This document shows positions 1-8,597 of a DNA stretch of 64,000 bases, in pieces (the stretch's first letter is position 1; each line of letters begins with the position of its first letter). The translations under genes and the position numbers were made by a program. Source of the DNA: Cellulomonas humilata (GTDB lineage Bacteria > Actinomycetota > Actinomycetes > Actinomycetales > Cellulomonadaceae); contig NZ_JABMCI010000066.1 of NCBI RefSeq assembly GCF_013359775.1, positions 1 through 64,000 of the forward strand, read 5' to 3'. The notes below the pieces were generated by a model, which was not told where the DNA came from, searched no databases, and was given only the letters and a program-made list of their open reading frames with translations.

Positions 1-324
1 GGCCGACCCGTGTGCGGCCTCGAACGAGGCGACCCCGGGGCGCTGCCAGGTGGTGGAGTCCCGTTCGGCGAGCAGCACCGCCGACCGGACTCCGGCGAGC
101 ACCCCGTCCACCGGCCGCAACCCGGACAGCACCGCCCGCCGGCTCGCCGCATCCTGCGCGCCTCCGTTGGCCACGAGCCCGGCGAGTCGTCGGGCCGCCG
201 CTAGCAGCTCCGCGACCGCCGCCGCCACGACCCGGGCGTCGACGGGCCCGTCCGGCTGCCGAGCCTTATTGCCCGCACCCGAACGCCAGCCACCCTCAGC
301 GTCGGCAGGAGCGGCTTCGAACAT
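1..324 (-). CDS. DUF222/HNH (13E12-type) protein, 3' truncated by window edge
   Basis: This is the N-terminal part of a minus-strand protein running off the left edge; 108 residues are visible, beginning MFEAAPADAEGG. An alanine-rich helical stretch (about residues 32-85) is followed by TTWQRPGVASFEAAHG, which resembles the start of the DUF222 domain found in front of HNH endonuclease motifs in actinobacterial 13E12-type proteins. The catalytic HNH part would lie outside the window, so nuclease function is not shown. The ATG at 324-322 lies inside a LexA-like palindrome, as is known for SOS-regulated 13E12 genes in mycobacteria, and that context supports both start and family. The family call is an inference from a short segment. 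Confidence 0.55.
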   Translation of the reverse strand, partial: MFEAAPADAEGGWRSGAGNKARQPDGPVDARVVAAAVAELLAAARRLAGLVANGGAQDAASRRAVLSGLRPVDGVLAGVRSAVLLAERDSTTWQRPGVASFEAAHGSA

Positions 325-332
325 GTGTACGA
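317..332. promoter_or_regulatory. LexA-like SOS box over the start codon
   Basis: The sequence TCGAACATGTGTACGA matches the actinobacterial SOS consensus TCGAAC-N4-GTTCGA at every fixed position but one (A for T in the second half). On the minus strand the ATG of the DUF222-like gene is part of the box, so LexA binding would cover the start codon. Confidence 0.6.
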
Positions 333-392
333 TTCTACCCGAACCGGACACCCCGGAACGAGGCCGGAATCAGGATGTGGACAACCCGCCGG

Positions 393-716
393 TCACGGAA
401 CAGGAGGGGAGTCGTCCGAGGATCCCGGGTCGGCGCGCCGACGGTCCTCGTCGAGCCGCCACAGGAACTCGGGGTCGTCGTCGGGAGCGGTGGGACGCCT
501 GCTCTGCCGCGGCGCGCCCGGGCTGCCGGCGGCCGCGGTGCGACGGGACCACCGCACGGCGAGCCACACCACGGCACCGAGCAGGGGCACGAAGAGGATC
601 AGCAGGACCCACAGCGCCGGGTGCACCCCGAGCCGCTCCTCGGCGGTGCTGCGGATGACGTCGAACGCGCAGTAGACGGTCAGCCCGATGATCAGCAGGA
701 CGGCGAGGTTCCTCAC
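393..716 (-). CDS. PLD nuclease N-terminal-like small membrane protein
   Basis: A 107-residue protein with two hydrophobic segments (about residues 3-19 and 33-53) in the pattern of the PLDc_N domain, followed by a charged, proline-rich cytoplasmic tail. In other proteins this domain precedes phospholipase D-type domains. Here it stands alone and has no catalytic HKD motif, so an enzymatic role is unlikely. The GTG start at 716-714 lies exactly six bases after a TAGTCT hexamer, which suggests a leaderless mRNA. It diverges from the DUF4229 gene. Small proteins of this type are often found near menA in actinobacteria, but their function is not known. Confidence 0.75.
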   Translation of the reverse strand: MRNLAVLLIIGLTVYCAFDVIRSTAEERLGVHPALWVLLILFVPLLGAVVWLAVRWSRRTAAAGSPGAPRQSRRPTAPDDDPEFLWRLDEDRRRADPGSSDDSPPVP

Positions 717-722
717 CTCGTC

Positions 723-728
723 AGACTA
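723..728 (-). promoter_or_regulatory. -10 hexamer for leaderless PLDc_N-like gene
   Basis: TAGTCT is followed by six bases (GACGAG) and then the GTG start, which places the expected transcription start on the start codon. Confidence 0.5.
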
Positions 729-766
729 GACGCCGCCCGGCGGACGGGCGCCCCCGCGGAGCGTCC

Positions 767-772
767 TACGCT
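767..772 (+). promoter_or_regulatory. -10 hexamer for leaderless DUF4229 gene
   Basis: TACGCT is followed by six bases (GGGACC) and the GTG start at 779. No Shine-Dalgarno sequence is present. Confidence 0.5.
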
Positions 773-778
773 GGGACC

Positions 779-1072
779 GTGCCATTCGTCGTCTACTCGG
801 TCCTTCGCCTCGCGCTCTTCGGGGCCTGCCTCGGTCTGCTCTGGTGGGCGGGCCTGCGGTCGTGGCTGGTGGTGATCGTCGCGGCGTTCCTGGCCTGGGG
901 GCTGTCGTACGTGCTGCTCAGCGGCCCGCGCGACGCGGCTGCGCTCCAGCTGGCCGAGCGTGCGGAGCGTCGACGAGCCGCCGGCGACCGGACGGTGCTG
1001 GGCAAGCGCGCCCAGCAGGACGCCGACGTCGAGGACGCGGCCGACGAGGCCACGCGCACCCAGGAGTCCTAG
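779..1072 (+). CDS. DUF4229 domain membrane protein
   Basis: A 97-residue protein with two membrane segments (about residues 4-24 and 27-47) and a charged C-terminal tail rich in Arg, Ala and Glu. The size and layout fit the DUF4229 family, which is common next to menA in actinobacteria and has no assigned function. The GTG start follows a -10-like TACGCT by exactly six bases, so the mRNA is probably leaderless. The gene converges on menA and its stop codon overlaps the menA stop by four bases. Confidence 0.75.
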   Translation: MPFVVYSVLRLALFGACLGLLWWAGLRSWLVVIVAAFLAWGLSYVLLSGPRDAAALQLAERAERRRAAGDRTVLGKRAQQDADVEDAADEATRTQES

Positions 1073-1941
1073 AGGGCCAGGCCGAGCCCGAGGAGCACGC
1101 CGAACCCGAGCTCGAGCAGGCCGGTCCCGGCGAGCACGGGGACCAGCGCGCGGCCGCGGGCACCCAGGAGCACGGTCACGGCGAGGATGACCGCCGGCGC
1201 CAGCAGGACCAGGACGATGAGCGTCCAGGGCGACGCGAACGCGCACACGATCCCGCCCAGCAGGACCGGCAGGATCACCATCGCGGCGTAGACGCGTCGG
1301 GCAAGTCGGTCGCCGAGCCGCACGGCGAGGGTGCGCTTGCCGACGAGGGCGTCGGTGGGGATGTCCCGAAGGTTGTTGGCCATGAGCAGCGCGCACGCGA
1401 GCAGCCCGATGGACACCGCGCCGACCCACGCGGCCCAAGAGAGCTCGTCGGCCTGCGTGTACGTGGTGCCCAGCACGGCGACGAGCCCGAAGAAGGTGAA
1501 GACGCCGACCTCCCCCAGCCCGAGATAGCCGTAGGGGTTCTTGCCGCCGGTGTACCCCCAGGCGGCCGCGATCGCGATCACCCCGACGCCGAGCAGCCAC
1601 CAGTAGCCGCTCACGTACACCAGTGCGAGCCCGAAGATGCCGGCGACCGCGAACGCGGCGAACGCCGCGCCCCTGACGGTGCCCGGGCTGGCGGTGCCGG
1701 ACGCGGTGAGCCGCATCGGGCCGACGCGGTCCACGTCGGTGCCGCGGATCCCGTCGGAGTAGTCGTTGGCGTAGTTGACGCCCACCTGGAGCGCCAGCGC
1801 GACGCCGAGCGCCAGCGCGGCACGCCCGAGGTGGGCCTCGCCCAGCTGGGCGGCAGCCCCGGTGCCGACGAGCACGGGGGCCGCGGCGGCCGGGAGCGTC
1901 CGCGGCCGTGCACCCTGCACCCAGTCGCTGGCAGTCGTCAC
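1069..1941 (-). CDS. menA: 1,4-dihydroxy-2-naphthoate polyprenyltransferase (MenA)
   Basis: A UbiA-family integral membrane prenyltransferase of 290 residues that attaches the polyprenyl tail to 1,4-dihydroxy-2-naphthoate to form demethylmenaquinone. The first Asp-rich motif is visible as NYANDYSDGIRGTD, and a second conserved loop reads NNLRDIPTD; both bind Mg2+-diphosphate in this family. About eight or nine hydrophobic helices are apparent. The GTG start overlaps the menE stop as GTGA, with AGAGGA upstream as a ribosome binding site, so the two genes are probably translated from one mRNA with coupling. It converges on the DUF4229 gene. Confidence 0.95.
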   Translation of the reverse strand: MTTASDWVQGARPRTLPAAAAPVLVGTGAAAQLGEAHLGRAALALGVALALQVGVNYANDYSDGIRGTDVDRVGPMRLTASGTASPGTVRGAAFAAFAVAGIFGLALVYVSGYWWLLGVGVIAIAAAWGYTGGKNPYGYLGLGEVGVFTFFGLVAVLGTTYTQADELSWAAWVGAVSIGLLACALLMANNLRDIPTDALVGKRTLAVRLGDRLARRVYAAMVILPVLLGGIVCAFASPWTLIVLVLLAPAVILAVTVLLGARGRALVPVLAGTGLLELGFGVLLGLGLAL

Positions 1942-3074
1942 GGGGAGTTCCTCTCGAGGTGGCGTGCGGCGAGCAGCGTGGCGGCCCGACGGTCGATCTT
2001 GCCCGGCCCGCGCAGCGGGAGCGAGTCCGTGACCACGACGTGCCGGGGCGCGTGCGTGGCGCCGAGCCGGTCGGTGACGGCCGCACGGGCGTCGGCCAGC
2101 GTCGGCGGGGTGGCCCCGGACCGCGGGACGACGACGGCGACGACGAGCTGCCCCCACTCGTCGTCGGGAATCCCGACCACGCAGACCTCGCCGACGCCCG
2201 GCAGTCCGGCGAGCACGGACTCCACAGGCCCCGGCGGCACCTTGACGCCCCCGGTGACCAGCACGTCGTCGGCGCGTCCGAGCACGGTCAGGACGTCGCC
2301 GGACCACGCGCCGAGATCCGTGGTGCGCAGGTGCCGGACCCCGTCCACCTGCACGAACGCGTCCGCGTCCAGGTCGGGTCGCCCGAGGTAGCCGTCCGCC
2401 AGGACGGGACCGGCCAGCAGGATGCGTCCCTCGGTGTCCAGCCGGACGGACACGCCGTCCAGCGGCCGCCCGTCGTAGACGCAGCCTCCGCAGGTCTCCG
2501 ACATGCCGTACGTGGTGACGACGCGGACGCCCGCGGCCCGCGCGCGGTCCAGCAGGTCCGGCCCCGTCGCGGCGCCGCCGAGCAGCACGGCGTCGAACGC
2601 GGCCAGGGCGGTCGTCGCGGCGGGGTCGTCGAGCAGCCGCACCAGCTGGGTGGGCACCAGGGAGGTGTACCGCGGTCCTGGCCCGGTCATCGCGGCGGCC
2701 GCCGCCACGAAGGCCGACGCGCGGAACGGCCCCGCGGTCGTCGCCACGGGCTCGGTGCCTGCCAGCACCGAGCGGACGAGCACCTGGAGGCCGGCGACGT
2801 GGTGTACGGGCAGCGCCAGCAGCCACCGACCTGGGCCGTCGAGCCGGGCCTCGGTGGCGGCCGCCGACGCGCGCAGGGCCGACGCCGACAGCAGCACGGC
2901 ACGCGGATCGCCCGTGGACCCCGACGTCTGCACCACCACGGCGATGCCGTTGGGGACCTCGCGGCCGTCCACGGGACCGGGCGAGACGGCCGGCCCGGTA
3001 CCGCTCAGGGCGGCCTCGAGTGCCGGGAGAAGGAGCTCCGGCCGCGCGGGGACGTCTCGCACGGGCCGGCTCAC
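1938..3074 (-). CDS. menE: o-succinylbenzoate--CoA ligase (MenE)
   Basis: An AMP-forming acyl-CoA synthetase of 378 residues, short for the superfamily but usual for actinobacterial MenE, which activates o-succinylbenzoate for ring closure by MenB. Visible motifs are the P-loop-like QTSGSTGDPRAVLLS, the TYGMSETCGGCVYDG region, the RADDVLVTGGVKVPP hinge and the C-terminal GPGKIDRR lysine motif. The GTG start at 3074-3072 lies six bases after TACGCT, so the message is probably leaderless. It overlaps menA by four bases and diverges from the first DUF3048 gene. Confidence 0.93.
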   Translation of the reverse strand: MSRPVRDVPARPELLLPALEAALSGTGPAVSPGPVDGREVPNGIAVVVQTSGSTGDPRAVLLSASALRASAAATEARLDGPGRWLLALPVHHVAGLQVLVRSVLAGTEPVATTAGPFRASAFVAAAAAMTGPGPRYTSLVPTQLVRLLDDPAATTALAAFDAVLLGGAATGPDLLDRARAAGVRVVTTYGMSETCGGCVYDGRPLDGVSVRLDTEGRILLAGPVLADGYLGRPDLDADAFVQVDGVRHLRTTDLGAWSGDVLTVLGRADDVLVTGGVKVPPGPVESVLAGLPGVGEVCVVGIPDDEWGQLVVAVVVPRSGATPPTLADARAAVTDRLGATHAPRHVVVTDSLPLRGPGKIDRRAATLLAARHLERNSP

Positions 3075-3080
3075 CCGCCC

Positions 3081-3086
3081 AGCGTA
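3081..3086 (-). promoter_or_regulatory. -10 hexamer for leaderless menE
   Basis: TACGCT is followed by six bases (GGGCGG) and the GTG start of menE. Confidence 0.5.
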
Positions 3087-3167
3087 GGTCCGTCTGCGCG
3101 CGCGCCCGGCCGGGGCAGGCGCCCCGACGCCGTAGAGTGTCGCGCGATTCACACCCGAAGGAGCACC

Positions 3168-4262
3168 GTGCCGTCCGTCCTCACCGCCCCGCCCGCCTCC
3201 CGCCGGGCCGCCGTGCTCGTGGCGCTCGCGACCACCGCCACGCTCGCGCTCGGTGCGTGCAGCGGACCGCCGACGGACCCGACGCCTGTCGCGCCCGTGA
3301 CGCAGGCCCCCGTGATCGAGGCGGCCAAGGGTGCTCCGCCCGCACCGGTCGTGCCGCCGCGCTGGCCGCTGACCGGCGTCACCGCCACGGAGGTCTCGAC
3401 GCGGCCCGCGCTGGCCATCAAGGTGGAGAACTCGACGGAGGCCCGCCCGCAGACCGGGCTCGACCAGGCGGACGTCGTCTGGGAGCAGGTCGTCGAGGGC
3501 GGCATCAGCCGGTTCGTCGCGGTGTACCAGTCGCAGGTGCCGGCCGAGGTGGGCCCGATCCGGTCGGTGCGCCCCATGGACCCCGCGATCGCCGCGCCGC
3601 TGCACGGACTGATCGCCTTCTCCGGCGGTCAGCCCGCGTTCGTCCAGGCGTTGAAGAACGCCGGACTCCAGACGGTCAGCATGGACGCCGGGGCGGGCGG
3701 CTTCTACCGCAAGAAGGGCGTCGGCCCGGCGCCGCACAACGTGTACGGCACCCCGCAGACGTTCTGGGACCAGGCGGACGCCGACCACTCCGCGGCGCCC
3801 GCCGCGCAGTTCGTGTTCGCGAAGGTGCTCGACAAGGCCACGGCGGTTGCCTCTGGTGGGCCGTCGTCGACCGTGGCCGTCCGGCTCTCCGGCTTCTCGC
3901 GGCCCACCTGGACGTGGGACGCGGGGACCGGGACGTGGCTGCGCGCCGAGGGTGCGACGCCCGCGACGCTGCGCTCGGGTGCTCGGATCGCCGCGACGAA
4001 CGTGGTGACGCTGAAAGTGCGCCTCATCGACTCCGGCACGGTCGACCCGGCGGGCAACCCGGTCCCGGAGACCGTGCTCGAAGGCACGGGCGAGGCGACG
4101 ATCTCCAGCGGCGGCAAGACGGTCACCGGCACGTGGACGAAGGGGTCGAGGGACGCGGTCCTCACGCTCGCCACGCCCGACGGCGCGGTCGTGACGCTCG
4201 CGCCGGGGAGCACGTGGGTGGAGCTGGTCCCGCGGGACTCGGGCTCGGTCACCATCAGTTGA
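3168..4262 (+). CDS. DUF3048 (YerB-like) lipoprotein, copy 1
   Basis: A 364-residue secreted lipoprotein: basic N-terminus, hydrophobic stretch and the lipobox LGAC (Cys about residue 26), then a Pro-rich spacer and the DUF3048 region. Motifs include RPQTGLDQADVVWE, FVAVYQSQVPAEVGPIRSVR, HNVYGTPQTFWDQADAD and a C-terminal GSTWVELVP. Bacillus YerB belongs to the same family; no biochemical role is established to my knowledge. The GTG start has GAAGGAG upstream, and a TAGAGT at 3133-3138 may be its -10. A paralogue follows 20 bases downstream. The position among men genes may be only neighbourhood. Confidence 0.88.
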   Translation: MPSVLTAPPASRRAAVLVALATTATLALGACSGPPTDPTPVAPVTQAPVIEAAKGAPPAPVVPPRWPLTGVTATEVSTRPALAIKVENSTEARPQTGLDQADVVWEQVVEGGISRFVAVYQSQVPAEVGPIRSVRPMDPAIAAPLHGLIAFSGGQPAFVQALKNAGLQTVSMDAGAGGFYRKKGVGPAPHNVYGTPQTFWDQADADHSAAPAAQFVFAKVLDKATAVASGGPSSTVAVRLSGFSRPTWTWDAGTGTWLRAEGATPATLRSGARIAATNVVTLKVRLIDSGTVDPAGNPVPETVLEGTGEATISSGGKTVTGTWTKGSRDAVLTLATPDGAVVTLAPGSTWVELVPRDSGSVTIS

Positions 4263-4282
4263 GTGAACGACGGGGGAGCACG

Positions 4283-5365
4283 ATGACGACGACCACACGA
4301 CGATCCGGACGGGGCGCGGTAGCCGCGGTGCTCGCGGCCATGGCGCTGGCCGTCGCCGGGTGCACCACGCCGGCGCCGGAACCGCCGCAGGAACCGCCGT
4401 CCCCGGTGGTGCAGGGGCCCACCATCGCGCCGAACAAGGTGCCGGCACCCGTGCCCGTCGTTCCCCCCGTGTGGCCGCTGACCGGCGTGGCCGGGGAGCC
4501 GGCCGCGCGGCCGTCGCTCGCCGTGAAGATCGAGAACACGGCCGTGGCCCGTCCGCAGACCGGTCTGGACCAGGCGGACATGGTCTGGGAGACGATCGTC
4601 GAGTTCGACGTGTCGCGCTTCGTCGCCGTGTTCCACTCGCAGGTGCCCGCGGAGGTCGGCCCCATCCGGTCGGTCCGCCCGATGGACCCGCAGATCCTGG
4701 CGCCCATGCACGGCCTGCTCGCGTTCTCGGGCGGCCAGCCGGGCATCCTCGACCTGGTCGCGGCCAGCGGCGTCCAGATGATCAGCCACGACGCGGGTGC
4801 GCCGGGCATGTACCGGGTCCGGGACAGGGCCGCGCCGCACAACGTCTACGGCAACCCGACGATCTTCTGGGGACAGGCGGACGCCGACCACCAGGCGCCG
4901 CCCGGCGAGCAGTTCACCGTCGCGCGCAGCGCCGACCGTGCCGCGGCCGTCGTCGGCGGCACCCCGGCGAGCACGCTCGCGTTCCGCCTCTCCGCGGCGT
5001 CGAGCCCGACCTGGACCTGGGACGCCGGCAGCGGCACGTGGCTGCGGTCGGAGGGGTCGACCCCGGCGACGGCCCGCAGCGGGGCGCGGCTGTCCGCGGT
5101 CAACGTCGTGTCGCTGACGGCCCCGCACCCGAACTCCGGGTTCGGCGCGCAGGGCGGGGCGGCGGTGCCCACCTACGAGCTGGTCGGCTCGGGCGACGGC
5201 GTCGTCGCGACGGGTGGCAAGACCATCCCGGTGCGGTGGCAGCGGAACGCCCAAGAGGTGCCGATCCGGCTGTTCACCGCCGACGGCCAGCTCGCGGACC
5301 TGGCGCCCGGGAACACCTGGGTCGAGCTCGTGCCGGCCGGCAGCGGGTCGCTCACCATCGGCTGA
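4283..5365 (+). CDS. DUF3048 (YerB-like) lipoprotein, copy 2
   Basis: A 360-residue paralogue of the preceding gene with its own lipobox (VAGC, followed by TTPAPEP). It shares RPQTGLDQADMVWE, QVPAEVGPIRSVRPMDP, FSGGQPG, HNVYGNPTIFWGQADADH and NTWVELVP with copy 1, but diverges clearly in the middle and in the signal peptide, so the duplication is not recent. The ATG has GGGGGAG just upstream. The two genes probably form one operon. Function unknown; a cell-envelope role is inferred from the lipid anchor. Confidence 0.88.
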   Translation: MTTTTRRSGRGAVAAVLAAMALAVAGCTTPAPEPPQEPPSPVVQGPTIAPNKVPAPVPVVPPVWPLTGVAGEPAARPSLAVKIENTAVARPQTGLDQADMVWETIVEFDVSRFVAVFHSQVPAEVGPIRSVRPMDPQILAPMHGLLAFSGGQPGILDLVAASGVQMISHDAGAPGMYRVRDRAAPHNVYGNPTIFWGQADADHQAPPGEQFTVARSADRAAAVVGGTPASTLAFRLSAASSPTWTWDAGSGTWLRSEGSTPATARSGARLSAVNVVSLTAPHPNSGFGAQGGAAVPTYELVGSGDGVVATGGKTIPVRWQRNAQEVPIRLFTADGQLADLAPGNTWVELVPAGSGSLTIG

Positions 5366-5485
5366 GCCGGCTCGGTTGTCCGTCCACGGGATGATCCCCG
5401 GGGGCGGGTTGGCCACCCCAGGGCGGGAGCGCGACGAGCCCGCGGGCCGATGCCCGGCGGCAGGTGCGCGGGCGACGCTGGACGC

Positions 5486-5646
5486 ATGGCCACTCTCACG
5501 CATCCCCAGCCCACACCCGTCGAGCACGACGTCCGGTCGCTCGGTGCGGTCCTCGTCTCGGCCGTCGTCCTCGTCGCGCTGCTGGTCGGCGCCGCGGGCG
5601 TCCTCGGCTCGATCGTGGACCTCGCCGGCTGGGCCCTGTCCAGCAG

Positions 5647-5650
<4 letters not shown>
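5486..5650 (+). CDS. Small single-pass membrane protein, hypothetical
   Basis: A possible 54-residue protein (MATLTHPQPTPVEHDVRSLG at the N-terminus) with one long hydrophobic segment over about residues 20-44. It is not recognised as a named family. The ATG has no clear ribosome binding site, but codon usage is like that of the neighbours and the stop codon overlaps the menB stop by four bases in a convergent arrangement, as other gene pairs here do. It could be spurious. Confidence 0.45.
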
Positions 5651-6618
<968 letters not shown>

Positions 6619-6624
6619 GGCGGC

Positions 6625-6630
6625 AGCCTA
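6625..6630 (-). promoter_or_regulatory. -10 hexamer for leaderless menB
   Basis: TAGGCT is followed by six bases (GCCGCC) and the GTG start of menB. Confidence 0.5.
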
Positions 6631-6645
6631 ACCGCGACCGTGCAG

Positions 6646-6665
6646 TCTGGTACGCTTGTACCAGA
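6646..6665. promoter_or_regulatory. Palindromic operator, probable TetR site
   Basis: Perfect 8-base arms TCTGGTAC and GTACCAGA flank a 4-base GCTT centre. A TetR gene is the second gene of the operon downstream, so this is the likely autoregulatory operator. The embedded TACGCT could be the -10 element that the repressor would block. Confidence 0.6.
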
Positions 6666-6666
6666 A

Positions 6667-6705
6667 CGTGCGCGGGACGGCGGGGACTGCCACCCGGCGC
6701 GCACG
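6667..6705 (+). other. Inverted repeat in the SMR leader
   Basis: Perfect 8-base arms CGTGCGCG (6667-6674) and CGCGCACG (6698-6705) enclose 23 bases that can form a smaller GGC/GCC stem. A second short dyad, GTGGTGCACCAC at 6712-6723, lies directly between the AG-rich ribosome binding region and the ATG. I could not match this leader to any guanidine riboswitch class. Confidence 0.4.
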
Positions 6706-6724
6706 CGGAGAGTGGTGCACCACC

Positions 6725-7048
6725 ATGGCCTGGATCGTCCTCGTCCTGTCCGGCATGCTCGAGGCCGGCTGGGCCCTCAGCCTCAAGGCGTCCGACGGCT
6801 TCACCAAGCTCTGGCCCAGCGTCCTGTTCGTCGTCCTGCTCGTCGCGTCGATGGGCGGGCTGTCCTGGGCGCTCAAGACGCTCCCGGTCGGGGTCGCGTA
6901 CGGCGTGTGGGTCGGCATCGGTGCCGCCCTGACGGCCGTGCTCGCCGTCGTGCTCTTCCACGAGACCGTCTCCGTGCTGAAGATCGTCTCGCTCGTGCTC
7001 ATCGTGGCCGGCGTCGTGGGCCTGAACCTGTCGGGCGGCCACGCGTGA
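6725..7048 (+). CDS. SMR-family exporter, Gdx (SugE) type
   Basis: A 107-residue four-helix small multidrug resistance transporter. The essential membrane glutamate is Glu13 (SGMLEAGWALSLK). The stretches SDGFTKLWPSVL and LPVGVAYGVWVGIGA resemble the guanidinium-exporter (Gdx/SugE) branch more than EmrE. A single gene implies a homodimer of dual topology. Substrate assignment to guanidinium is inferred from sequence type. The stop overlaps the TetR start as GTGA, so expression is presumably controlled by that regulator through the upstream palindrome. Confidence 0.85.
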   Translation: MAWIVLVLSGMLEAGWALSLKASDGFTKLWPSVLFVVLLVASMGGLSWALKTLPVGVAYGVWVGIGAALTAVLAVVLFHETVSVLKIVSLVLIVAGVVGLNLSGGHA

Positions 7049-7617
7049 CCGACCGTGGTGCCCGCGGGAAGGGTGCGCGCCGCCGCGCGGACCTGGCGAC
7101 CGCCGCCGCGACCCTCCTGCTGCGCGAGGGGCCGGGTGCGCTCACCCACCGGCGCGTGGCGCTGGAGGCGGGAGCCTCCCTGTCGGCGACCACCTACTAT
7201 TTCGCGTCCCTCGACGACCTCGCGGCGGCGGCCGGAACCGCCCTGGCCGACGCGTGGGCGGACCACGCGCGCGCGGCCCTCGCCGGCGCGCCGGCCGTGA
7301 CCGTCCGGCAGGACCCCGACGCGTCCGCGCAGGTGCTCGTCGACGCCGTCCTCCCGCCCGGGGACGACGCCGGCGTGCGCAGCTACTACGAGCACCTGCT
7401 GGGGGCGGGTCGGCAGGCGTCCCTCGCCGCGGCGTTCGCGGGCGGGCGCGCGGCGGTCGACGCCGTCCTGGGGCAGCTCGTCGTGCACGTCGACGCGCCC
7501 ACGTCGGCCGCGGTGACCACGGCCCTCGTCGACGGCGCGGTGGTCACCGCCCTGACCGAGCAGCGACCCGTGCGGGCGACGGCGCGGGCCCTGCTCGTCG
7601 AGGCGTGGGGTGCGTGA
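7045..7617 (+). CDS. TetR-family regulator of the SMR exporter
   Basis: A 190-residue TetR-type repressor. The N-terminal helix-turn-helix covers about residues 12-58, with GALTHRRVALEAGASLSATT and YYFASLDDLAAAA typical of the domain. The C-terminal ligand-binding part has no recognisable specificity. The GTG start overlaps the exporter stop by four bases, making a coupled operon in which the exporter and its sensor are made together. The palindrome at 6646-6665 is its likely operator. Confidence 0.85.
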   Translation: MTDRGARGKGARRRADLATAAATLLLREGPGALTHRRVALEAGASLSATTYYFASLDDLAAAAGTALADAWADHARAALAGAPAVTVRQDPDASAQVLVDAVLPPGDDAGVRSYYEHLLGAGRQASLAAAFAGGRAAVDAVLGQLVVHVDAPTSAAVTTALVDGAVVTALTEQRPVRATARALLVEAWGA

Positions 7618-7625
7618 GTCCGCCG

Positions 7626-7631
7626 TACGCT
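7626..7631 (+). promoter_or_regulatory. -10 hexamer for leaderless menC
   Basis: TACGCT is followed by six bases (GGCGGC) and the GTG start at 7638. Confidence 0.5.
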
Positions 7632-7637
7632 GGCGGC

Positions 7638-8597
7638 GTGCTCCACGACCCCGCTGACCTGCACGTCTGGTCGCTCCCGCTGCGCACGCGGTTCCGCGGG
7701 CTGACCGTCCGCGACGGGGTGCTGCTGCGCGGCGACGCGGGCTGGGGGGAGTTCAGCCCGTTCTGGGACTACGACGCCGACGAGTCGGCCGCCTGGTGGC
7801 GCGCTGCGGTCGAGGCCGCCGACGAGGGCTGGCCCGCACCCCTGCGCACCCGGATCCCGGTCAACGTGACCGTGCCCGCCGTCGACGCCGAGACCGCACA
7901 CCGGATCGTGCGCGGCTCGGGCGGCTGCCGGACCGCGAAGGTCAAGGTCGCCGAGCCGGGGCAGTCGCTCGCCGACGAGATCGCCCGGCTGGAGGCGGTC
8001 CGCGACGCGCTCGGCCCCGGCGGTGCCATCCGCGTCGACGCCAACGCGGCATGGGACGTCGACACCGCCGTGAGCCGGCTGGTCGCCCTGGACCGTGCCG
8101 CCGGCGGCCTCGAGTACGCGGAGCAGCCGGTGCCCGGCGTCGACGACCTCGCCGCGCTGCGCCGCCGCACGCACGTGCCGATCGCCGCCGACGAGTCGAT
8201 CCGCCGCGCGCAGGACCCGTTCGCGGTGGCGCGGGCGCACGCGGCCGACGTCGTCGTGCTCAAGGTCCAGCCGCTCGGCGGGGTGCGCGCGTGCCTGGAG
8301 CTGGCGGAGCGGATCGGGCTGCCGGTCGTGGTCTCGTCGGCCCTCGAGTCGTCCGTGGGGCTCGCCGCCGGCGTCGCGCTCGCCGCCGCCCTCCCGGAGC
8401 TGCCCTACGCGTGCGGTCTGGCCACCGCGCAGCTGTTCACCTCGGACCTGGTCGACAGCCCCTTCCTGCCGGTCGACGGGGCGCTCGACGTCCGCCGCAC
8501 CTCGCCCGATCCCGCGCTGCTGGCAGCCTCCGCGGCGCCCCCCGAGCTGACGGACCGGTGGCGCGCGCGCGTCGCGGCCGTGCGGGCTCGGGCATGA
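7638..8597 (+). CDS. menC: o-succinylbenzoate synthase (MenC)
   Basis: An enolase-superfamily dehydratase of 319 residues that converts SHCHC to o-succinylbenzoate. The catalytic KxK is in TAKVKVAEPG, metal ligands are the Asp of RVDANAAWD, the Glu of YAEQPV and the Asp of AADESI, and the second base Lys is in VVLKVQPLGG. The GTG at 7638 was preferred over the GTG at 7616 because it gives the family length and follows a -10-like TACGCT by six bases. The stop overlaps menD as ATGA. Confidence 0.93.
   Translation: MLHDPADLHVWSLPLRTRFRGLTVRDGVLLRGDAGWGEFSPFWDYDADESAAWWRAAVEAADEGWPAPLRTRIPVNVTVPAVDAETAHRIVRGSGGCRTAKVKVAEPGQSLADEIARLEAVRDALGPGGAIRVDANAAWDVDTAVSRLVALDRAAGGLEYAEQPVPGVDDLAALRRRTHVPIAADESIRRAQDPFAVARAHAADVVVLKVQPLGGVRACLELAERIGLPVVVSSALESSVGLAAGVALAAALPELPYACGLATAQLFTSDLVDSPFLPVDGALDVRRTSPDPALLAASAAPPELTDRWRARVAAVRARA

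Noticed and set aside
6640..6724. Guanidine riboswitch before the SMR gene
   Set aside because: I could not find the ACGR loops or the conserved ykkC core; the dyads fit DNA operators better.
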